A stretch of DNA of 64,000 nucleotides from Lipingzhangella_A rawalii (GTDB lineage: Bacteria > Actinomycetota > Actinomycetes > Streptosporangiales > Streptosporangiaceae). The translations under genes were made by a program, and so were the position numbers. Positions 16,746 through 25,260 of the stretch are shown here, in pieces. How positions within the stretch are numbered: position 1 is the first letter of the stretch; each line of letters starts with the position of its first letter. The stretch spans positions 62,001 through 126,000 of the forward strand of contig NZ_JAVLVT010000010.1 in NCBI RefSeq assembly GCF_031628175.1. The letters run 5' to 3'. The notes under the pieces were generated by a model that was given only the letters and a program-made list of their open reading frames with translations, was not told the DNA's origin and did not search any database.

Positions 16746-18367
16746 CCCATGTGCGGGTAGGTGTGCGTAACCGGGGGCACGAAGTTCTCCTTGATCGCTC
16801 GAGGGCTTGCCCAGCGCATCAGGTTGAACATCGATCCGGCCTTGTCGTTGGTGCCACTGGCTCGGGCGCCGCCGAAGGGCTGCTGCCCCACGACCGAACC
16901 GGTGGGTTTGTCGTTGATGTAGAAGTTGCCCGCGGTGAACCGCAGCGCGTCGGCGGCCCGGGCGATCGCCGCGCGGTCGTTGGCGATGATCGAACCGGTG
17001 AGGCCGTAGGCCGCTCCCTGGTCGACCGTGGTCAGAACCTGCTCAAAGTCGGCGTCGTCGTAGACGTGCACCGCCAGGATGGGCCCGAAGTACTCGGTGC
17101 GGAACACCTCGTGCGTGGGGTCACTTCCCTCGATCAGGGTCGGGGTAACGAAGTATCCCGTACTGTCGTCGGCAGTACCCCCGGCGAGCACGGACAGGCT
17201 CGGGTCACCGTGCGCACTGTCCAGGGCGGCCGAGAGACGGTCGAAGGAGCGGCGGTCGATCACCGCGCCGAGGAAGTTCTCCAGATTCGCCGGGTCACCC
17301 ATCGGCAGGGACTCGATCTGGCTGACCAGGTCGTCGCGCACCCGGTCCCAGACCGAGCGGGCGACGAACGCGCGGGAGGCCGCGGAGCACTTCTGGCCCT
17401 GGAACTCGTAGGCCCCGCGGATGAGCGCGGTACGCAGTACGTCCGCGTCGGCAGAGGGGTGGGCGACGACGAAGTCCTTACCACCGGTTTCACCAACGAT
17501 GCGCGGGTAGGAGCGGTAGGTGTCGATCCGCTCACCGACCTGACGCCACAGATGCTGGAAGGTCGCCGTGGAACCGGTGAAGTGCACACCCGCGAGGTCC
17601 GGGTCGGCCAGGGCGATGTCGGACACGGCCTTGCCATCACCGGTCACCATGTTGATCACACCCGGGGGCATTCCCGCGGCCTCCAGCAGTCGCATGGTGA
17701 ACTCCGCCGCGAACTGCTGGGTGGGAGCAGGCTTCCACACCACGACGTTGCCCATCAGCGCCGGGGCCGTGGGCAGGTTGCCAGCGATCGCGGTGAAGTT
17801 GAACGGGGTGACGGCATAGACGAAACCGTCCAGTGGCCGCTGTTCCATACGGTTCCACTGACCGTCCGGACTGTAGGGCTGCTCATCCAGGAGCTGACGG
17901 GCGAAGGAGACATTGAAGCGCCAGAAGTCGATGAGCTCACAGGCGGCGTCCAGCTCGGCCTGGATCACCGTCTTGGACTGTCCGAGCATGGTGGCGGCGT
18001 TGATGGTCTGGCGCCAGGGCCCGGCCAGCAGGTCGGCCGCCCGGAGCAGGACCGCGGCACGGTCGTCGAAGGACATGGCGCGCCACTCCGGTGCCGCCCG
18101 TTTGGCCGCGGCAATAGCCGCACGCGCGTCGTCGTGGGTGGCATTACCCATGGTGCCGAGGACCTGGCTGTGATTGTGCGGTTGGACCACGTCAATGTGA
18201 TCCCCACCCCCCATGCGGCGCACACCGTCGATGGTCATCGGCAGCTGTCCCGGGTCCTTGGCCAGTGTGGTCAGGCGCTCGGTGAGCTCGACTCGTTCCG
18301 GACTCCCGGGGGCATAGGAGAGCACGGGTTCGTTCTTCGCTGTGGGAACCCTGGTCGCAGCGTCCAT
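16742..18367 (-). CDS. pruA: L-glutamate gamma-semialdehyde dehydrogenase
   Basis: 541 residues of the aldehyde dehydrogenase superfamily. The catalytic cysteine is in FQGQKCSAASRAFV, the general-base glutamate in PRIVGETGGKDFV, and the C-terminal segment GNFYINDKPTGSVVGQQPFG is typical of P5C dehydrogenase. It converts the pyrroline-5-carboxylate made by PutA to glutamate. ATG 18367 has GGAGG 9 nt upstream; TTG 18373 is too close to that site. It is the first gene of the pruA-putA operon, divergent from a PucR-type regulator. Confidence 0.95.
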   Translation of the reverse strand: MDAATRVPTAKNEPVLSYAPGSPERVELTERLTTLAKDPGQLPMTIDGVRRMGGGDHIDVVQPHNHSQVLGTMGNATHDDARAAIAAAKRAAPEWRAMSFDDRAAVLLRAADLLAGPWRQTINAATMLGQSKTVIQAELDAACELIDFWRFNVSFARQLLDEQPYSPDGQWNRMEQRPLDGFVYAVTPFNFTAIAGNLPTAPALMGNVVVWKPAPTQQFAAEFTMRLLEAAGMPPGVINMVTGDGKAVSDIALADPDLAGVHFTGSTATFQHLWRQVGERIDTYRSYPRIVGETGGKDFVVAHPSADADVLRTALIRGAYEFQGQKCSAASRAFVARSVWDRVRDDLVSQIESLPMGDPANLENFLGAVIDRRSFDRLSAALDSAHGDPSLSVLAGGTADDSTGYFVTPTLIEGSDPTHEVFRTEYFGPILAVHVYDDADFEQVLTTVDQGAAYGLTGSIIANDRAAIARAADALRFTAGNFYINDKPTGSVVGQQPFGGARASGTNDKAGSMFNLMRWASPRAIKENFVPPVTHTYPHMG

Positions 18368-18392
18368 GGGCAACTACCTCCGCACTACTCTA

Positions 18393-18478
18393 TTGTCGAA
18401 CTCACCAAAGCCTACGCCGCGATCCCCGGCGATACCTTGGTGTAATTCCCACTCCTTTCGGAGCCTCGTTGTTCAACT
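18393..18478. promoter_or_regulatory. Paired TTGT-CAACT-like repeats in the pruA/regulator gap
   Basis: TTGTCGAACT (18393-18402) and TTGTTCAACT (18469-18478), one near each divergent start, differ at two positions. They are candidate half-operators for the adjacent PucR-type regulator. This is inferred from position only. Confidence 0.3.
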
Positions 18479-18493
18479 GGACAAGGAATGTGT

Positions 18494-20185
18494 ATGAGTG
18501 AGCCCGTTACCCTCAGCCGGCTCCTGCGGGCCCTCGGCGAACCGATCATCGATGTCCCGGCCGCACCCCGGGGTTTGGAGGTCCGGGTCTCCGACGTGGT
18601 GATCGTCGATCCTGCCGACCTGCACGAACCGGTGGCCCCCGCGCCGGGGCAGGAACCGCCGCCCGGGCCAGAGCACGATGGTCCCACCGTGGACATCCAA
18701 CCGGGGGACCTGGTACTGCTGATCGGTGCCCGTGGTGACCGGGCCGCCGACCTGCTGGCGCCGCTGGCCCGGGCCGGAGCTACGGCGGTCGCAGTCAAAG
18801 CCACCGCAACCGAGCGGGACCAGCTACGGCAGGCGGCACAGAACGCCCAGCTCGCCGTGCTGGCGGTACGCCCGCAGGTGCGCTGGGAGCAGCTCGACGC
18901 GCTGTGTCGCGGGGTAGTGGGTGACGGCGATGGCGCCGACACCAGCGCGGACCTGGCCGAGGCCCACAGTGACCTGTTCTCGTTGGCCCAGACGATCGCC
19001 GCGCTCACCGGCGGTCTGGTGAGCATCGAGGACTCCGCCAGCCGGGTGCTCGCCTATTCGGGAGCGGGCGAGGAGGTTGACGAGCTGCGTCGGCTGTCCG
19101 TTCTGGGTCGGCAGGGACCGGAGCGCTACCTCGCCCTACTGCGGGAGTGGGGAGTCTTCCAACGGCTCCGCTCCAGCGACGATGTGGTGCTGGTCGACGA
19201 ACATCCGGAGCTGGGCCTGCGCCGCCGACTCGCGGTACGTGTGCACGCGGGCGGACACACCCTGGGCACGGTGTGGGTGCAGGAGGGAGAACATCCGTTC
19301 ACCGCGCGAGCGCACCAGGCCCTGCGTGGGGCCGCACGCGTGGTGGCCCTGCACCTGCTGCGGCAGCGCACCGAGGCCAGTGCCGGCCACCGCCTGCGGG
19401 ACGACGTCCTTGCGGGCCTGGTGGAGGGCCGGGTGCAACCCGAGGTGGCCGGTGGCCTGATCGAACTGGCGGACACTCGGTCGGTCGCCGTTGCGGCCCT
19501 GGAGCTCCACCCCGTCCCGGGAGCCACCGGCGGGATCGAGGACCGCTCCGTCCGGGAACTCCAGCTGACGCAGCTCACCAACCTGGTGCGGATGCACGCC
19601 GCAGCCTATCGGCGTAGCGATCTGGTCACCCGCGTGGGATCCCGGATATACGTGGTGTTGGAGGAACGACACCCTCCCCGGCAGAGCGGACCTGAGGCGG
19701 CTGTGGAATGGGCCCGGACCGTGGCCGCGGAGGCCAGGACCCTGTTGGGTATCGCGGTTCGGGGAGCCGTGGGTCCGACGGTGCCCTCCATCCACGCCGT
19801 TGCCGAGTCGCGGTCCCAGGCAGACCGGGTCCTGGCGGTGGTGGCGGAACGGGGGGACGCCGAAGTGGCCACCATCGCCGATGTCCGGGCACAGCTGCTC
19901 GTCGGAACGGTCCTCGGCCAGCTCCAGGCCGATCCGGGAACTCGGGACCCACGGGTGTCGGCCCTGGTTGAGCACGACGCGCGACATGGCTCGCAGCTGG
20001 CCCGGTCGACCCTGGTCTATCTCCGGGCCTTCGGAGACGTGCGCCGGGCCGCGGGCGAGCTCCACGTCCATCCGAATACCCTGCGCTACCGACTACGCCA
20101 GGCCACAGCGGTGAGCGGACTGGACCTGGACGACGCCGACCAGCGCCTGTTCGCCCAACTCCAGCTTCGGCTGGAGCTGGGTTGA
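18494..20185 (+). CDS. PucR family transcriptional regulator (likely proline catabolism activator)
   Basis: 563 residues. It has an N-terminal purine-catabolism/PucR-like sensor region (about residues 1-290), a GGDEF-like central part (about 300-460), and a C-terminal HTH_30 domain with the hallmark RRAAGELHVHPNTLRYRLRQ. Such proteins switch on the neighbouring catabolic operon when the substrate is present; a PucR-type protein beside putA/pruA is a known actinomycete layout. ATG 18494 has AAGGA 6 nt upstream. The divergent position next to pruA supports a role in proline use, but the effector is not shown by sequence. Confidence 0.88.
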   Translation: MSEPVTLSRLLRALGEPIIDVPAAPRGLEVRVSDVVIVDPADLHEPVAPAPGQEPPPGPEHDGPTVDIQPGDLVLLIGARGDRAADLLAPLARAGATAVAVKATATERDQLRQAAQNAQLAVLAVRPQVRWEQLDALCRGVVGDGDGADTSADLAEAHSDLFSLAQTIAALTGGLVSIEDSASRVLAYSGAGEEVDELRRLSVLGRQGPERYLALLREWGVFQRLRSSDDVVLVDEHPELGLRRRLAVRVHAGGHTLGTVWVQEGEHPFTARAHQALRGAARVVALHLLRQRTEASAGHRLRDDVLAGLVEGRVQPEVAGGLIELADTRSVAVAALELHPVPGATGGIEDRSVRELQLTQLTNLVRMHAAAYRRSDLVTRVGSRIYVVLEERHPPRQSGPEAAVEWARTVAAEARTLLGIAVRGAVGPTVPSIHAVAESRSQADRVLAVVAERGDAEVATIADVRAQLLVGTVLGQLQADPGTRDPRVSALVEHDARHGSQLARSTLVYLRAFGDVRRAAGELHVHPNTLRYRLRQATAVSGLDLDDADQRLFAQLQLRLELG

Positions 20186-20207
20186 AGAACGCGAGCGCGG
20201 ATCCACC

Positions 20208-20978
20208 TCACTGGTGGGAACCGGGTCCGTCCCGGAGTTGTAGGTCCGCACGCAGATTCTCGATCCGCTCTTCGAGGGCGGTGAGGCGCTCCTCCACACC
20301 ACTCGCGTACTCCTGGTGGCTGCTGGCCTGTTCGTCCAGGGCGGACTGGGTCTGGCCGAGAAACCAGGAGGCAACCGTCGCCGTCACGACCCCCAGCAAC
20401 GAAATACCGACCAGCATCAACCCACCCGCCACCATCCTGCCGATACCGGTCGCGGGAACGACGTCTCCGTATCCCACGGTGGTGACGGTCACCAGGCTCC
20501 ACCACAGGGCATCCCCGAAGTTCTCGACGGTCGCGCCCTCGGCGCCGCGTTCGGCGTCCAGGAGGGCCAGGGCTCCGATCAGGACCAGCAAGCTCGTGGC
20601 CAACACGATCGCCTGGGTGGTGTGCAGCAGGGAGAGGCGCCCGCTCCGGGTCACCAGAACCTGGGCTGCGGTGAATGCTCGCAACACCCGCAACATGCGC
20701 AGCGCCGGCACGAGGACGACCAGAACGTCGAAGGGGTGGGTGGCCAGGAACCGGAGTCGCTGCTCCGCCAGTGCGGTGCGCACCACCAAGTCCACTGCGA
20801 ACGCACCCCAAATGGCCCAGTTCGCGATATCGAAGGCCAGACGTAGGCCGTCCGGTAGTCCGGGCCAGACGACCGGAACGCCGTAGACGACGATGAAGGC
20901 GAGAGCCAGGGCGAGCAGATAGGGGCTACTCCGGGCCTCGTACCTGGCGAGCCGCTCGGACACGGGTGCGTTCCCCAC
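20208..20978 (-). CDS. Voltage-gated-type potassium channel
   Basis: 256 residues. Helices S1-S4 (about residues 15-125) include an S4-like arginine series in ALRMLRVLRAFTAAQVLVTRSGRL. The pore loop carries the selectivity filter TTVGYGD, and a final helix leads into a cytoplasmic coiled coil (VEERLTALEERIENLRADL). This is the ion-channel/Kv layout without RCK or cyclic-nucleotide domain. GTG 20978 has GAGG about 10 nt upstream. It ends 22 bp from the convergent regulator gene. Confidence 0.88.
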   Translation of the reverse strand: MGNAPVSERLARYEARSSPYLLALALAFIVVYGVPVVWPGLPDGLRLAFDIANWAIWGAFAVDLVVRTALAEQRLRFLATHPFDVLVVLVPALRMLRVLRAFTAAQVLVTRSGRLSLLHTTQAIVLATSLLVLIGALALLDAERGAEGATVENFGDALWWSLVTVTTVGYGDVVPATGIGRMVAGGLMLVGISLLGVVTATVASWFLGQTQSALDEQASSHQEYASGVEERLTALEERIENLRADLQLRDGPGSHQ

Positions 20979-20995
20979 AGCACAACCACCTCGTC

Positions 20996-21016
20996 CAGTG
21001 CCGCCAAGCGGCACTG
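20996..21016. repeat. Perfect hairpin upstream of the channel gene
   Basis: Stem CAGTGCCGC / GCGGCACTG with a CAA loop, between the tRNA gene and the channel gene. It could end tRNA transcription or act as an operator. Confidence 0.4.
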
Positions 21017-21158
21017 ACGCCACACGAAAGCTGGGCGGGACCACGGTAACGTCCGGGGCGCCCGGGCGTGGCTGTTCGCGCGAAATCGGTGGCGCAGACC
21101 CTGGGTGTTGGCTCGGGACCCCAGGTCCGGGTACGGCAGGACGTGGGAAGCAGGGTGT

Positions 21159-21235
21159 TGGTGCCCCCGGTCGGATTCGAACCGACACTCGTGACCCTTT
21201 TAGGGGGCCTGCCTCTACCGTTGGGCTACGAGGGC
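21159..21235 (-). tRNA. tRNA with UAA anticodon and short variable arm (identity uncertain)
   Basis: A full cloverleaf is readable on the minus strand: acceptor GCCCTCG / CGGGGGC (one G-U), D arm GCC / GGC, anticodon stem GGCCC / GGGTC (one G-U), T arm GTCGG-TTCGAAT-CCGAC, and an encoded CCA. The only 7-base anticodon loop that the stem allows is CCTAAAA, which puts UAA at 34-36 and a C instead of U at position 33. The variable arm is 6 nt, not the long arm of a leucine tRNA. The acceptor resembles tRNA-Arg(CCU), but CCT is out of register. It could be a leucine-codon reader, a divergent tRNA or a decayed one. Confidence 0.8.
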
Positions 21236-21344
21236 GGCACCATCATACCGGTGTCCCACAAAGACCTGGTTCACCACTTTCGATGGCATGTCATGGGGCG
21301 GGTGCAGGCACCCGCCCCATGGCCGCTGGGCCAGCGGAAACGCA

Positions 21345-22712
21345 CTACCGTGCCTGGCTGGGCTCCGGACGTGCGGCCTCCTCGAAGGCCTGGCGCGGCT
21401 CGGTCAGTTCCGGGAGGGAGGTGAAATCGCGGGGGAACAGGGCGCTGAAGGTCCAGTTGGCGAGGACCCGCAGCTTACGGTTGAGTGTCGGCACCGCGTA
21501 GAGGTGGTACCCACGGTGCACGAACCAGGCCGGCCGCCCGGTCAGCTTGATCCGGTCCAAAAGCTGCGCAGCACCCTTGTGGAGTCCAAGCCCTGCCACG
21601 GCACCCTTGTTCTTGTGCCGGTAAGCGGTCAGTTCTCCCCCGCGCAGGGTTGCGATGACGTTGTCGGCGAGCACTCGGGCCTGACGAACCGCGTTCTGGG
21701 CGTTGGGTGGGTAGAACCCACCGTTCCCGTCCGGCACCTGGGCGTTGTCCCCACCGGCGAAGGCCCGGTCCACTCCGGCGACCGTGAGGTACTCGGTCGT
21801 GTCCACGTGCCCCTTCGGCCCCAGGGGTAGATCGCTGTCGGCCACCACCGGGCTGGGCTTGACCCCGGCGGTCCACACCAATGTTCCGGCGTCGAAGGCA
21901 TCCCCGTCACTGAGGACGATGTGTTGGTCCACGGCCGACTCCAGGCGCGTATTCAGCCGCACGTCGATCCCACGCAGCTGGAGCTGCTTGAGCGCCTTGT
22001 CCCCGACCTCCGGCCCAACCTCGGGCAGGATGCGGTCGGCCGCTTCCACCAGGTAGAACTTCAGGTCGTCCATACCGATGGAGGGGTACAGGCGGGTGGC
22101 ATCCCTAGCCAGGTCCTCCAGTTCCCCGATCGCCTCGGCCCCGGCGAAGCCGCCACCGACGAACACGAAGTTCAGCGCCTTGCGGCGCACCTCCGGATCG
22201 GTCGTGGAGTCGGCGATATTCAGCTGGTTCAGCACGTGGTTGCGCAGGTATGCGGCCTCGGCCACGGTCTTGATTCCGATTCCCCAGTCGGCGAGCCCCG
22301 GAACCGGAAGGGTCCGGGAGACAGCGCCGGCGGCCATCACCAGGTAGTCGTAGCCAAGCTCGTAGTTCTCACCCTCGGTGGGCTCGATCTCGACAATGCG
22401 CTCGGCGTGTCGGATGCGCACCACCCTGCCGCCCCGCACGTCGGCGCGCGGCAGGACCTTGCGTAGGGGGACGACGACGTTGCGCGGCGAGATGCTGCCG
22501 GCGGCGGTCTCGGGGAGGAACGGCTGGTAGGTCATGTAGGAGTTCGGATCCACGACCGTGATCCGGGCCTCTCCCGGTCCGAGCTTGCGCTGCATGCGCT
22601 GCGCGGCGCACATCCCCAGGTAGCCACCACCGACGACGAGTACATGGGGGATCTGCGCCTGGTCGCCCCCGCCGTGGACCAGCCGGTAGTTCCGTTCCTG
22701 TGTCGCGCTCAT
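21345..22712 (-). CDS. ndh: Type II NADH dehydrogenase
   Basis: 455 residues. The FAD-binding Rossmann motif is VLVVGGGYLGMCAAQRM near the N-terminus, the NADH-binding one is NFVFVGGGFAGAEAIGEL, and FAGGDNAQV is the second FAD contact. The C-terminal about 60 residues (RGYHLYAVPTLNRKLRVLANWTFSALF) form the amphipathic membrane-association region. It passes electrons from NADH to menaquinone without pumping protons. ATG 22712 is chosen on family alignment. The roughly 150-nt leader starts from a promoter overlapped by a Rex-like operator, so redox (NADH/NAD+) control is likely. Confidence 0.93.
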   Translation of the reverse strand: MSATQERNYRLVHGGGDQAQIPHVLVVGGGYLGMCAAQRMQRKLGPGEARITVVDPNSYMTYQPFLPETAAGSISPRNVVVPLRKVLPRADVRGGRVVRIRHAERIVEIEPTEGENYELGYDYLVMAAGAVSRTLPVPGLADWGIGIKTVAEAAYLRNHVLNQLNIADSTTDPEVRRKALNFVFVGGGFAGAEAIGELEDLARDATRLYPSIGMDDLKFYLVEAADRILPEVGPEVGDKALKQLQLRGIDVRLNTRLESAVDQHIVLSDGDAFDAGTLVWTAGVKPSPVVADSDLPLGPKGHVDTTEYLTVAGVDRAFAGGDNAQVPDGNGGFYPPNAQNAVRQARVLADNVIATLRGGELTAYRHKNKGAVAGLGLHKGAAQLLDRIKLTGRPAWFVHRGYHLYAVPTLNRKLRVLANWTFSALFPRDFTSLPELTEPRQAFEEAARPEPSQAR

Positions 22713-22737
22713 CGCCTGCCCATCCTCACGTTGCGGC

Positions 22738-22759
22738 ACTCGCCACATCCCTGGCGAGT
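22738..22759 (-). repeat. Hairpin in the ndh leader
   Basis: Stem ACTCGCC / GGCGAGT, 8-nt loop, 26 nt before the ndh ATG. Further short self-complementary segments (TCTTCG ... CGAAGA) lie upstream, so the leader may be structured. Confidence 0.4.
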
Positions 22760-22862
22760 AAAGATCTGTAAATCTTCGATGTCCAGCATCTTTCACCAGC
22801 TCTTCTTGAGCGAAGAATCGAAAAAATTGGAGTCAAGCTAGAGATCAACTCCACATCCTCGC

Positions 22863-22880
22863 TTGTGCATGCTTTCACAA
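22863..22880 (-). promoter_or_regulatory. Rex-type operator at the ndh promoter
   Basis: On the minus strand the site reads TTGTGAAAGCATGCACAA. Its core matches 13 of 16 positions of the Streptomyces Rex operator TGTGAACGCGTTCACA, with TTGTG/CACAA ends. It abuts the predicted -10 box. Rex releases DNA when NADH/NAD+ is high, and ndh is a known Rex target in Streptomyces. Confidence 0.65.
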
Positions 22881-22907
22881 GGTACTCCGAGGTGGACGCA
22901 GAATCAA
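22879..22907 (-). promoter_or_regulatory. Predicted ndh promoter
   Basis: Minus strand: -35 TTGATT (22907-22902), 17-bp spacer, -10 TACCTT (22884-22879). The region 22760-22900 is clearly AT-richer than its surroundings. The remaining gap up to 23065 holds no gene. Confidence 0.5.
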
Positions 22908-23065
22908 GGCAGGTCTAGACCAGACGACGCAACACCGACCCGCCATTTTCGCAGGCCAGAACGGCTATCCAAGACACTGAGCCCACTGGGGTGACCGGTC
23001 TCACCACGAGACCCCGGCCACGGTCCGGGCCGGGTACCGCACTGTCGACGACGGGCCGCGGGGTC

Positions 23066-24082
23066 CTACTGCCCCAGTGCCAACTGCCAGACGATCCCGT
23101 CCAGAATGTCGTGCTCACTGGCCACGAACTCCGCGGCGCCAACTCGCTGCACCACCCGGTCCAGGATGAGCGCCCCCGCGCCGATGACGTCAACACGCCC
23201 GGGATGCATCACCGGAATCGCCGCACGCTCATCTCGCGGCATCCGCACCAGCTTTTCGGTCACGTCCCGCACCTCCCCGGCGGAAACCCGACTGAGGTGG
23301 ATACGCTCCGGGTCATAAGCCGGCAACTCCTCGGCGATCCCGGCGACCGTCGTGGCGGTACCGGCCACGCACACCAGCGTTGCCGCCTCGGACAGTGGGA
23401 CGGTGCGTTCCACCTCGTCCAGTGCCGCGTCCACGTCCGCGCGAGCAGCCGCGATCTGCTCGGCCGTGGGCGGGTCGTCCCTCAGGTGGCGCTCGGTCAG
23501 TCGGACACATCCGATGTCGACGGAGCGCGCCGCACGGACTACGCCGGCCTCGGAGTCGCGCTCCTCGGCACCGGCGGCGCCGTGTCCCAGCACGAACTCC
23601 GTGGATCCCCCACCGATGTCGACCACGAGGAACGGTGCGGCCTGCCCGTCCGAATCCCCGTCCGTGAGTTCCGCGGTCGCCCCGACGAAGGAGAGTTCGG
23701 CCTCGTCGTCTCCCGAGATGACCTCGGGTTCCACCCCGAGAATGGACCGGACCCCGGAGACGAACTCATCCCGGTTGGACACGTCCCGACTCGCGCTGGT
23801 CGCGACCATCCGAACCGTTTCCGGCCCGGCTTCGACACCGTTGGCGCTTAACAGTTTGGCGTAGCCGTCCAGGGCCGCGAACGTGCGCTCCAGCGCCTCC
23901 GGAGCGAACTGTCCGGTCCGGTCCACGTCCTGCCCCAGCCGCACGACTTCCATGCGGCGCTCCAGGTCTACCAGGGCCAGTTCGCCCTCATCCGGGGCCT
24001 CGGCGGACGCCTCGGCGATGTGTGCGATCAGCAACCGCAGCGAATTGGTGCCGCAGTCGATCGCAGCGACGGTCTCACTCAC
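23066..24082 (-). CDS. ppx: Exopolyphosphatase, Ppx/GppA family
   Basis: 338 residues. The actin-like ATPase fold begins VSETVAAIDCGTNSLRLLIA (phosphate-1 loop), the second phosphate loop is FLVVDIGGGSTEFVLG, and catalytic Glu lies in VATSASRDVSNRDEFV. It removes terminal phosphate from polyphosphate and/or pppGpp. GTG 24082 has GGGGGAG about 8 nt upstream and starts 5 bp after the DUF501 stop, so the two are one operon. Codon TTA (leucine) occurs at 23849-23851, rare in high-GC actinomycetes. Confidence 0.9.
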   Translation of the reverse strand: MSETVAAIDCGTNSLRLLIAHIAEASAEAPDEGELALVDLERRMEVVRLGQDVDRTGQFAPEALERTFAALDGYAKLLSANGVEAGPETVRMVATSASRDVSNRDEFVSGVRSILGVEPEVISGDDEAELSFVGATAELTDGDSDGQAAPFLVVDIGGGSTEFVLGHGAAGAEERDSEAGVVRAARSVDIGCVRLTERHLRDDPPTAEQIAAARADVDAALDEVERTVPLSEAATLVCVAGTATTVAGIAEELPAYDPERIHLSRVSAGEVRDVTEKLVRMPRDERAAIPVMHPGRVDVIGAGALILDRVVQRVGAAEFVASEHDILDGIVWQLALGQ

Positions 24083-24087
24083 GGTCT

Positions 24088-24660
24088 CTACTCCCCCGCT
24101 CCAGCGTACGTCGTACTCGTTCCCGCCGAGGTCTGCGCACGGGTCAGGTCCCGACAGCACAGGCCGTCCTGGGTCTGCCACCACTGCGGCAGCAGGTCCA
24201 GAGCCTCTCGTCCCAGGGGGTTGCTGCCGGGGCGGGCCAACTCCTGCGCCACGAGGGCGTGCAGGCACTTCACCCGCTGCGGCATCCCACCGGCACTCTG
24301 CATCCCGTCCGGGAGCGGGTTCTGGCCGTACTCCCGCGCGGCCTGATCGCGTTCGGCCACATAGGAGTCGTGCGCCTCCTGGTAGGCAGCCCGCAGTTCG
24401 GAGTCCTGCTCCAGCCGCTGGGTCATTTCCCGCATAAGCCCACTCGCCTCCAGCGTCCCGACCGCGGACGCGGCGCGGGGGCAGGTCAGGTAGTACAGCG
24501 TGGGAAACGGGGTTCCGTCCTCGAGACGCGGCGAGGTCCGCACCACGTCCGGCGCTCCGCACGGGCAGCGGTGGGCCACCTCGTAGCGGCCACGGGGCGG
24601 CCGGCCCAGTTGTCGACGAACGATGGCGCCGTCCGTCGTGTCAGCCGAAGGAGAAGTCAT
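24088..24660 (-). CDS. DUF501 family protein
   Basis: 190 residues with the DUF501 signature: RRQLGRPPRGRYEVAHRCPCG near the N-terminus (paired cysteines), PTLYYLTCPRAASAVGTLE, and GGMPQRVKCLHALVAQELA. The family has no known function, but it sits immediately upstream of ppx in most actinobacteria, often after eno and ftsB. Here the eno-ftsB part is absent and a Rieske gene lies upstream instead. Confidence 0.87.
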   Translation of the reverse strand: MTSPSADTTDGAIVRRQLGRPPRGRYEVAHRCPCGAPDVVRTSPRLEDGTPFPTLYYLTCPRAASAVGTLEASGLMREMTQRLEQDSELRAAYQEAHDSYVAERDQAAREYGQNPLPDGMQSAGGMPQRVKCLHALVAQELARPGSNPLGREALDLLPQWWQTQDGLCCRDLTRAQTSAGTSTTYAGAGE

Positions 24661-24676
24661 AGCCAGTCCAGCTTAC

Positions 24677-24734
24677 GTGGCTCCGGCGCCCGGCACGGCC
24701 CCAGGCGGCTCCGGCGCCCAGCGGCGCGAGCCAC
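24677..24734 (-). terminator. Hairpin and direct repeat after the Rieske gene
   Basis: GTGGCTC (24677-24683) pairs with GAGCCAC (24728-24734). Inside, the 13-bp direct repeat GGCTCCGGCGCCC occurs twice (24679-24691 and 24707-24719). It lies just after the Rieske stop codon and runs up to the DUF501 start. Confidence 0.5.
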
Positions 24735-24741
24735 CCCCGGT

Positions 24742-25185
24742 TCAGTCGACCGAGATGGTGTCCTGTTCGATCCGCAGCTCAACGGGACGTAGCGGATCCT
24801 CCGCAGGTCCGGCAACCACCGACCCGTTGGCAAGGTCGAAGGCGCTGCCGTGGCAGGCACAGTTGATGGTGCCGTCACTGACGTCGGTCACGGTGCAGCC
24901 CTGATGCGTGCACTCCGCCGAGAAGCCCACGAAGGTTCCCTCCTCAGGCTGGGTCACCACCACATCCGGCCCGTCGAACACAGCACCGCCCTCGATCGGG
25001 ATCTCGCTGGTGGACACCGACCATTCCTGCCGTTGTGCCTGGGTCTCGGCGTCCGGTTCGGCAGCGGAGCCCGAGGAGTCGGTGGCGCAGCCGGCCACGG
25101 CACCGGCCGTCGCGGCTCCGGCGAGCCCCAACACCGTGCGGCGGCTCGCGTGACACCGCCCTGGTCCCGACGTCTGCTGATCCAT
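24742..25185 (-). CDS. Rieske [2Fe-2S] lipoprotein
   Basis: 147 residues. The N-terminus has a twin-arginine motif (ASRRTVLGLAGAATAG) running into a lipobox ending VAGC, so it is likely exported by Tat and lipidated. The Rieske domain (about residues 55-147) has both cluster ligand boxes, CTHQGC and CACHGSAF. It is a small electron-transfer protein of unknown partner; similar stand-alone Rieske lipoproteins are frequent in actinomycetes. A GGAGGG site precedes ATG 25185. Confidence 0.9.
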   Translation of the reverse strand: MDQQTSGPGRCHASRRTVLGLAGAATAGAVAGCATDSSGSAAEPDAETQAQRQEWSVSTSEIPIEGGAVFDGPDVVVTQPEEGTFVGFSAECTHQGCTVTDVSDGTINCACHGSAFDLANGSVVAGPAEDPLRPVELRIEQDTISVD

Positions 25186-25260
25186 CCGCGGTTTCCCTCC
25201 TGGCAGCCCGGATAACGAACGACACGACGCACATCCGCTCGGTCGTGCCCGATTTCGACG

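Noticed and set aside
16718..18445. 575-codon plus-strand frame over pruA
   Set aside because: Shadow of the minus-strand P5C dehydrogenase gene; no domain or ribosome site.
21190..21215. Reading the tRNA as Arg with anticodon CCU
   Set aside because: CCT falls at loop positions 1-3, not 3-5; shifting the stem breaks pairing. Kept only as an alternative.
21159..21345. Integrated element at the tRNA 3' end
   Set aside because: No integrase gene and no second copy of the tRNA end was seen in the window.
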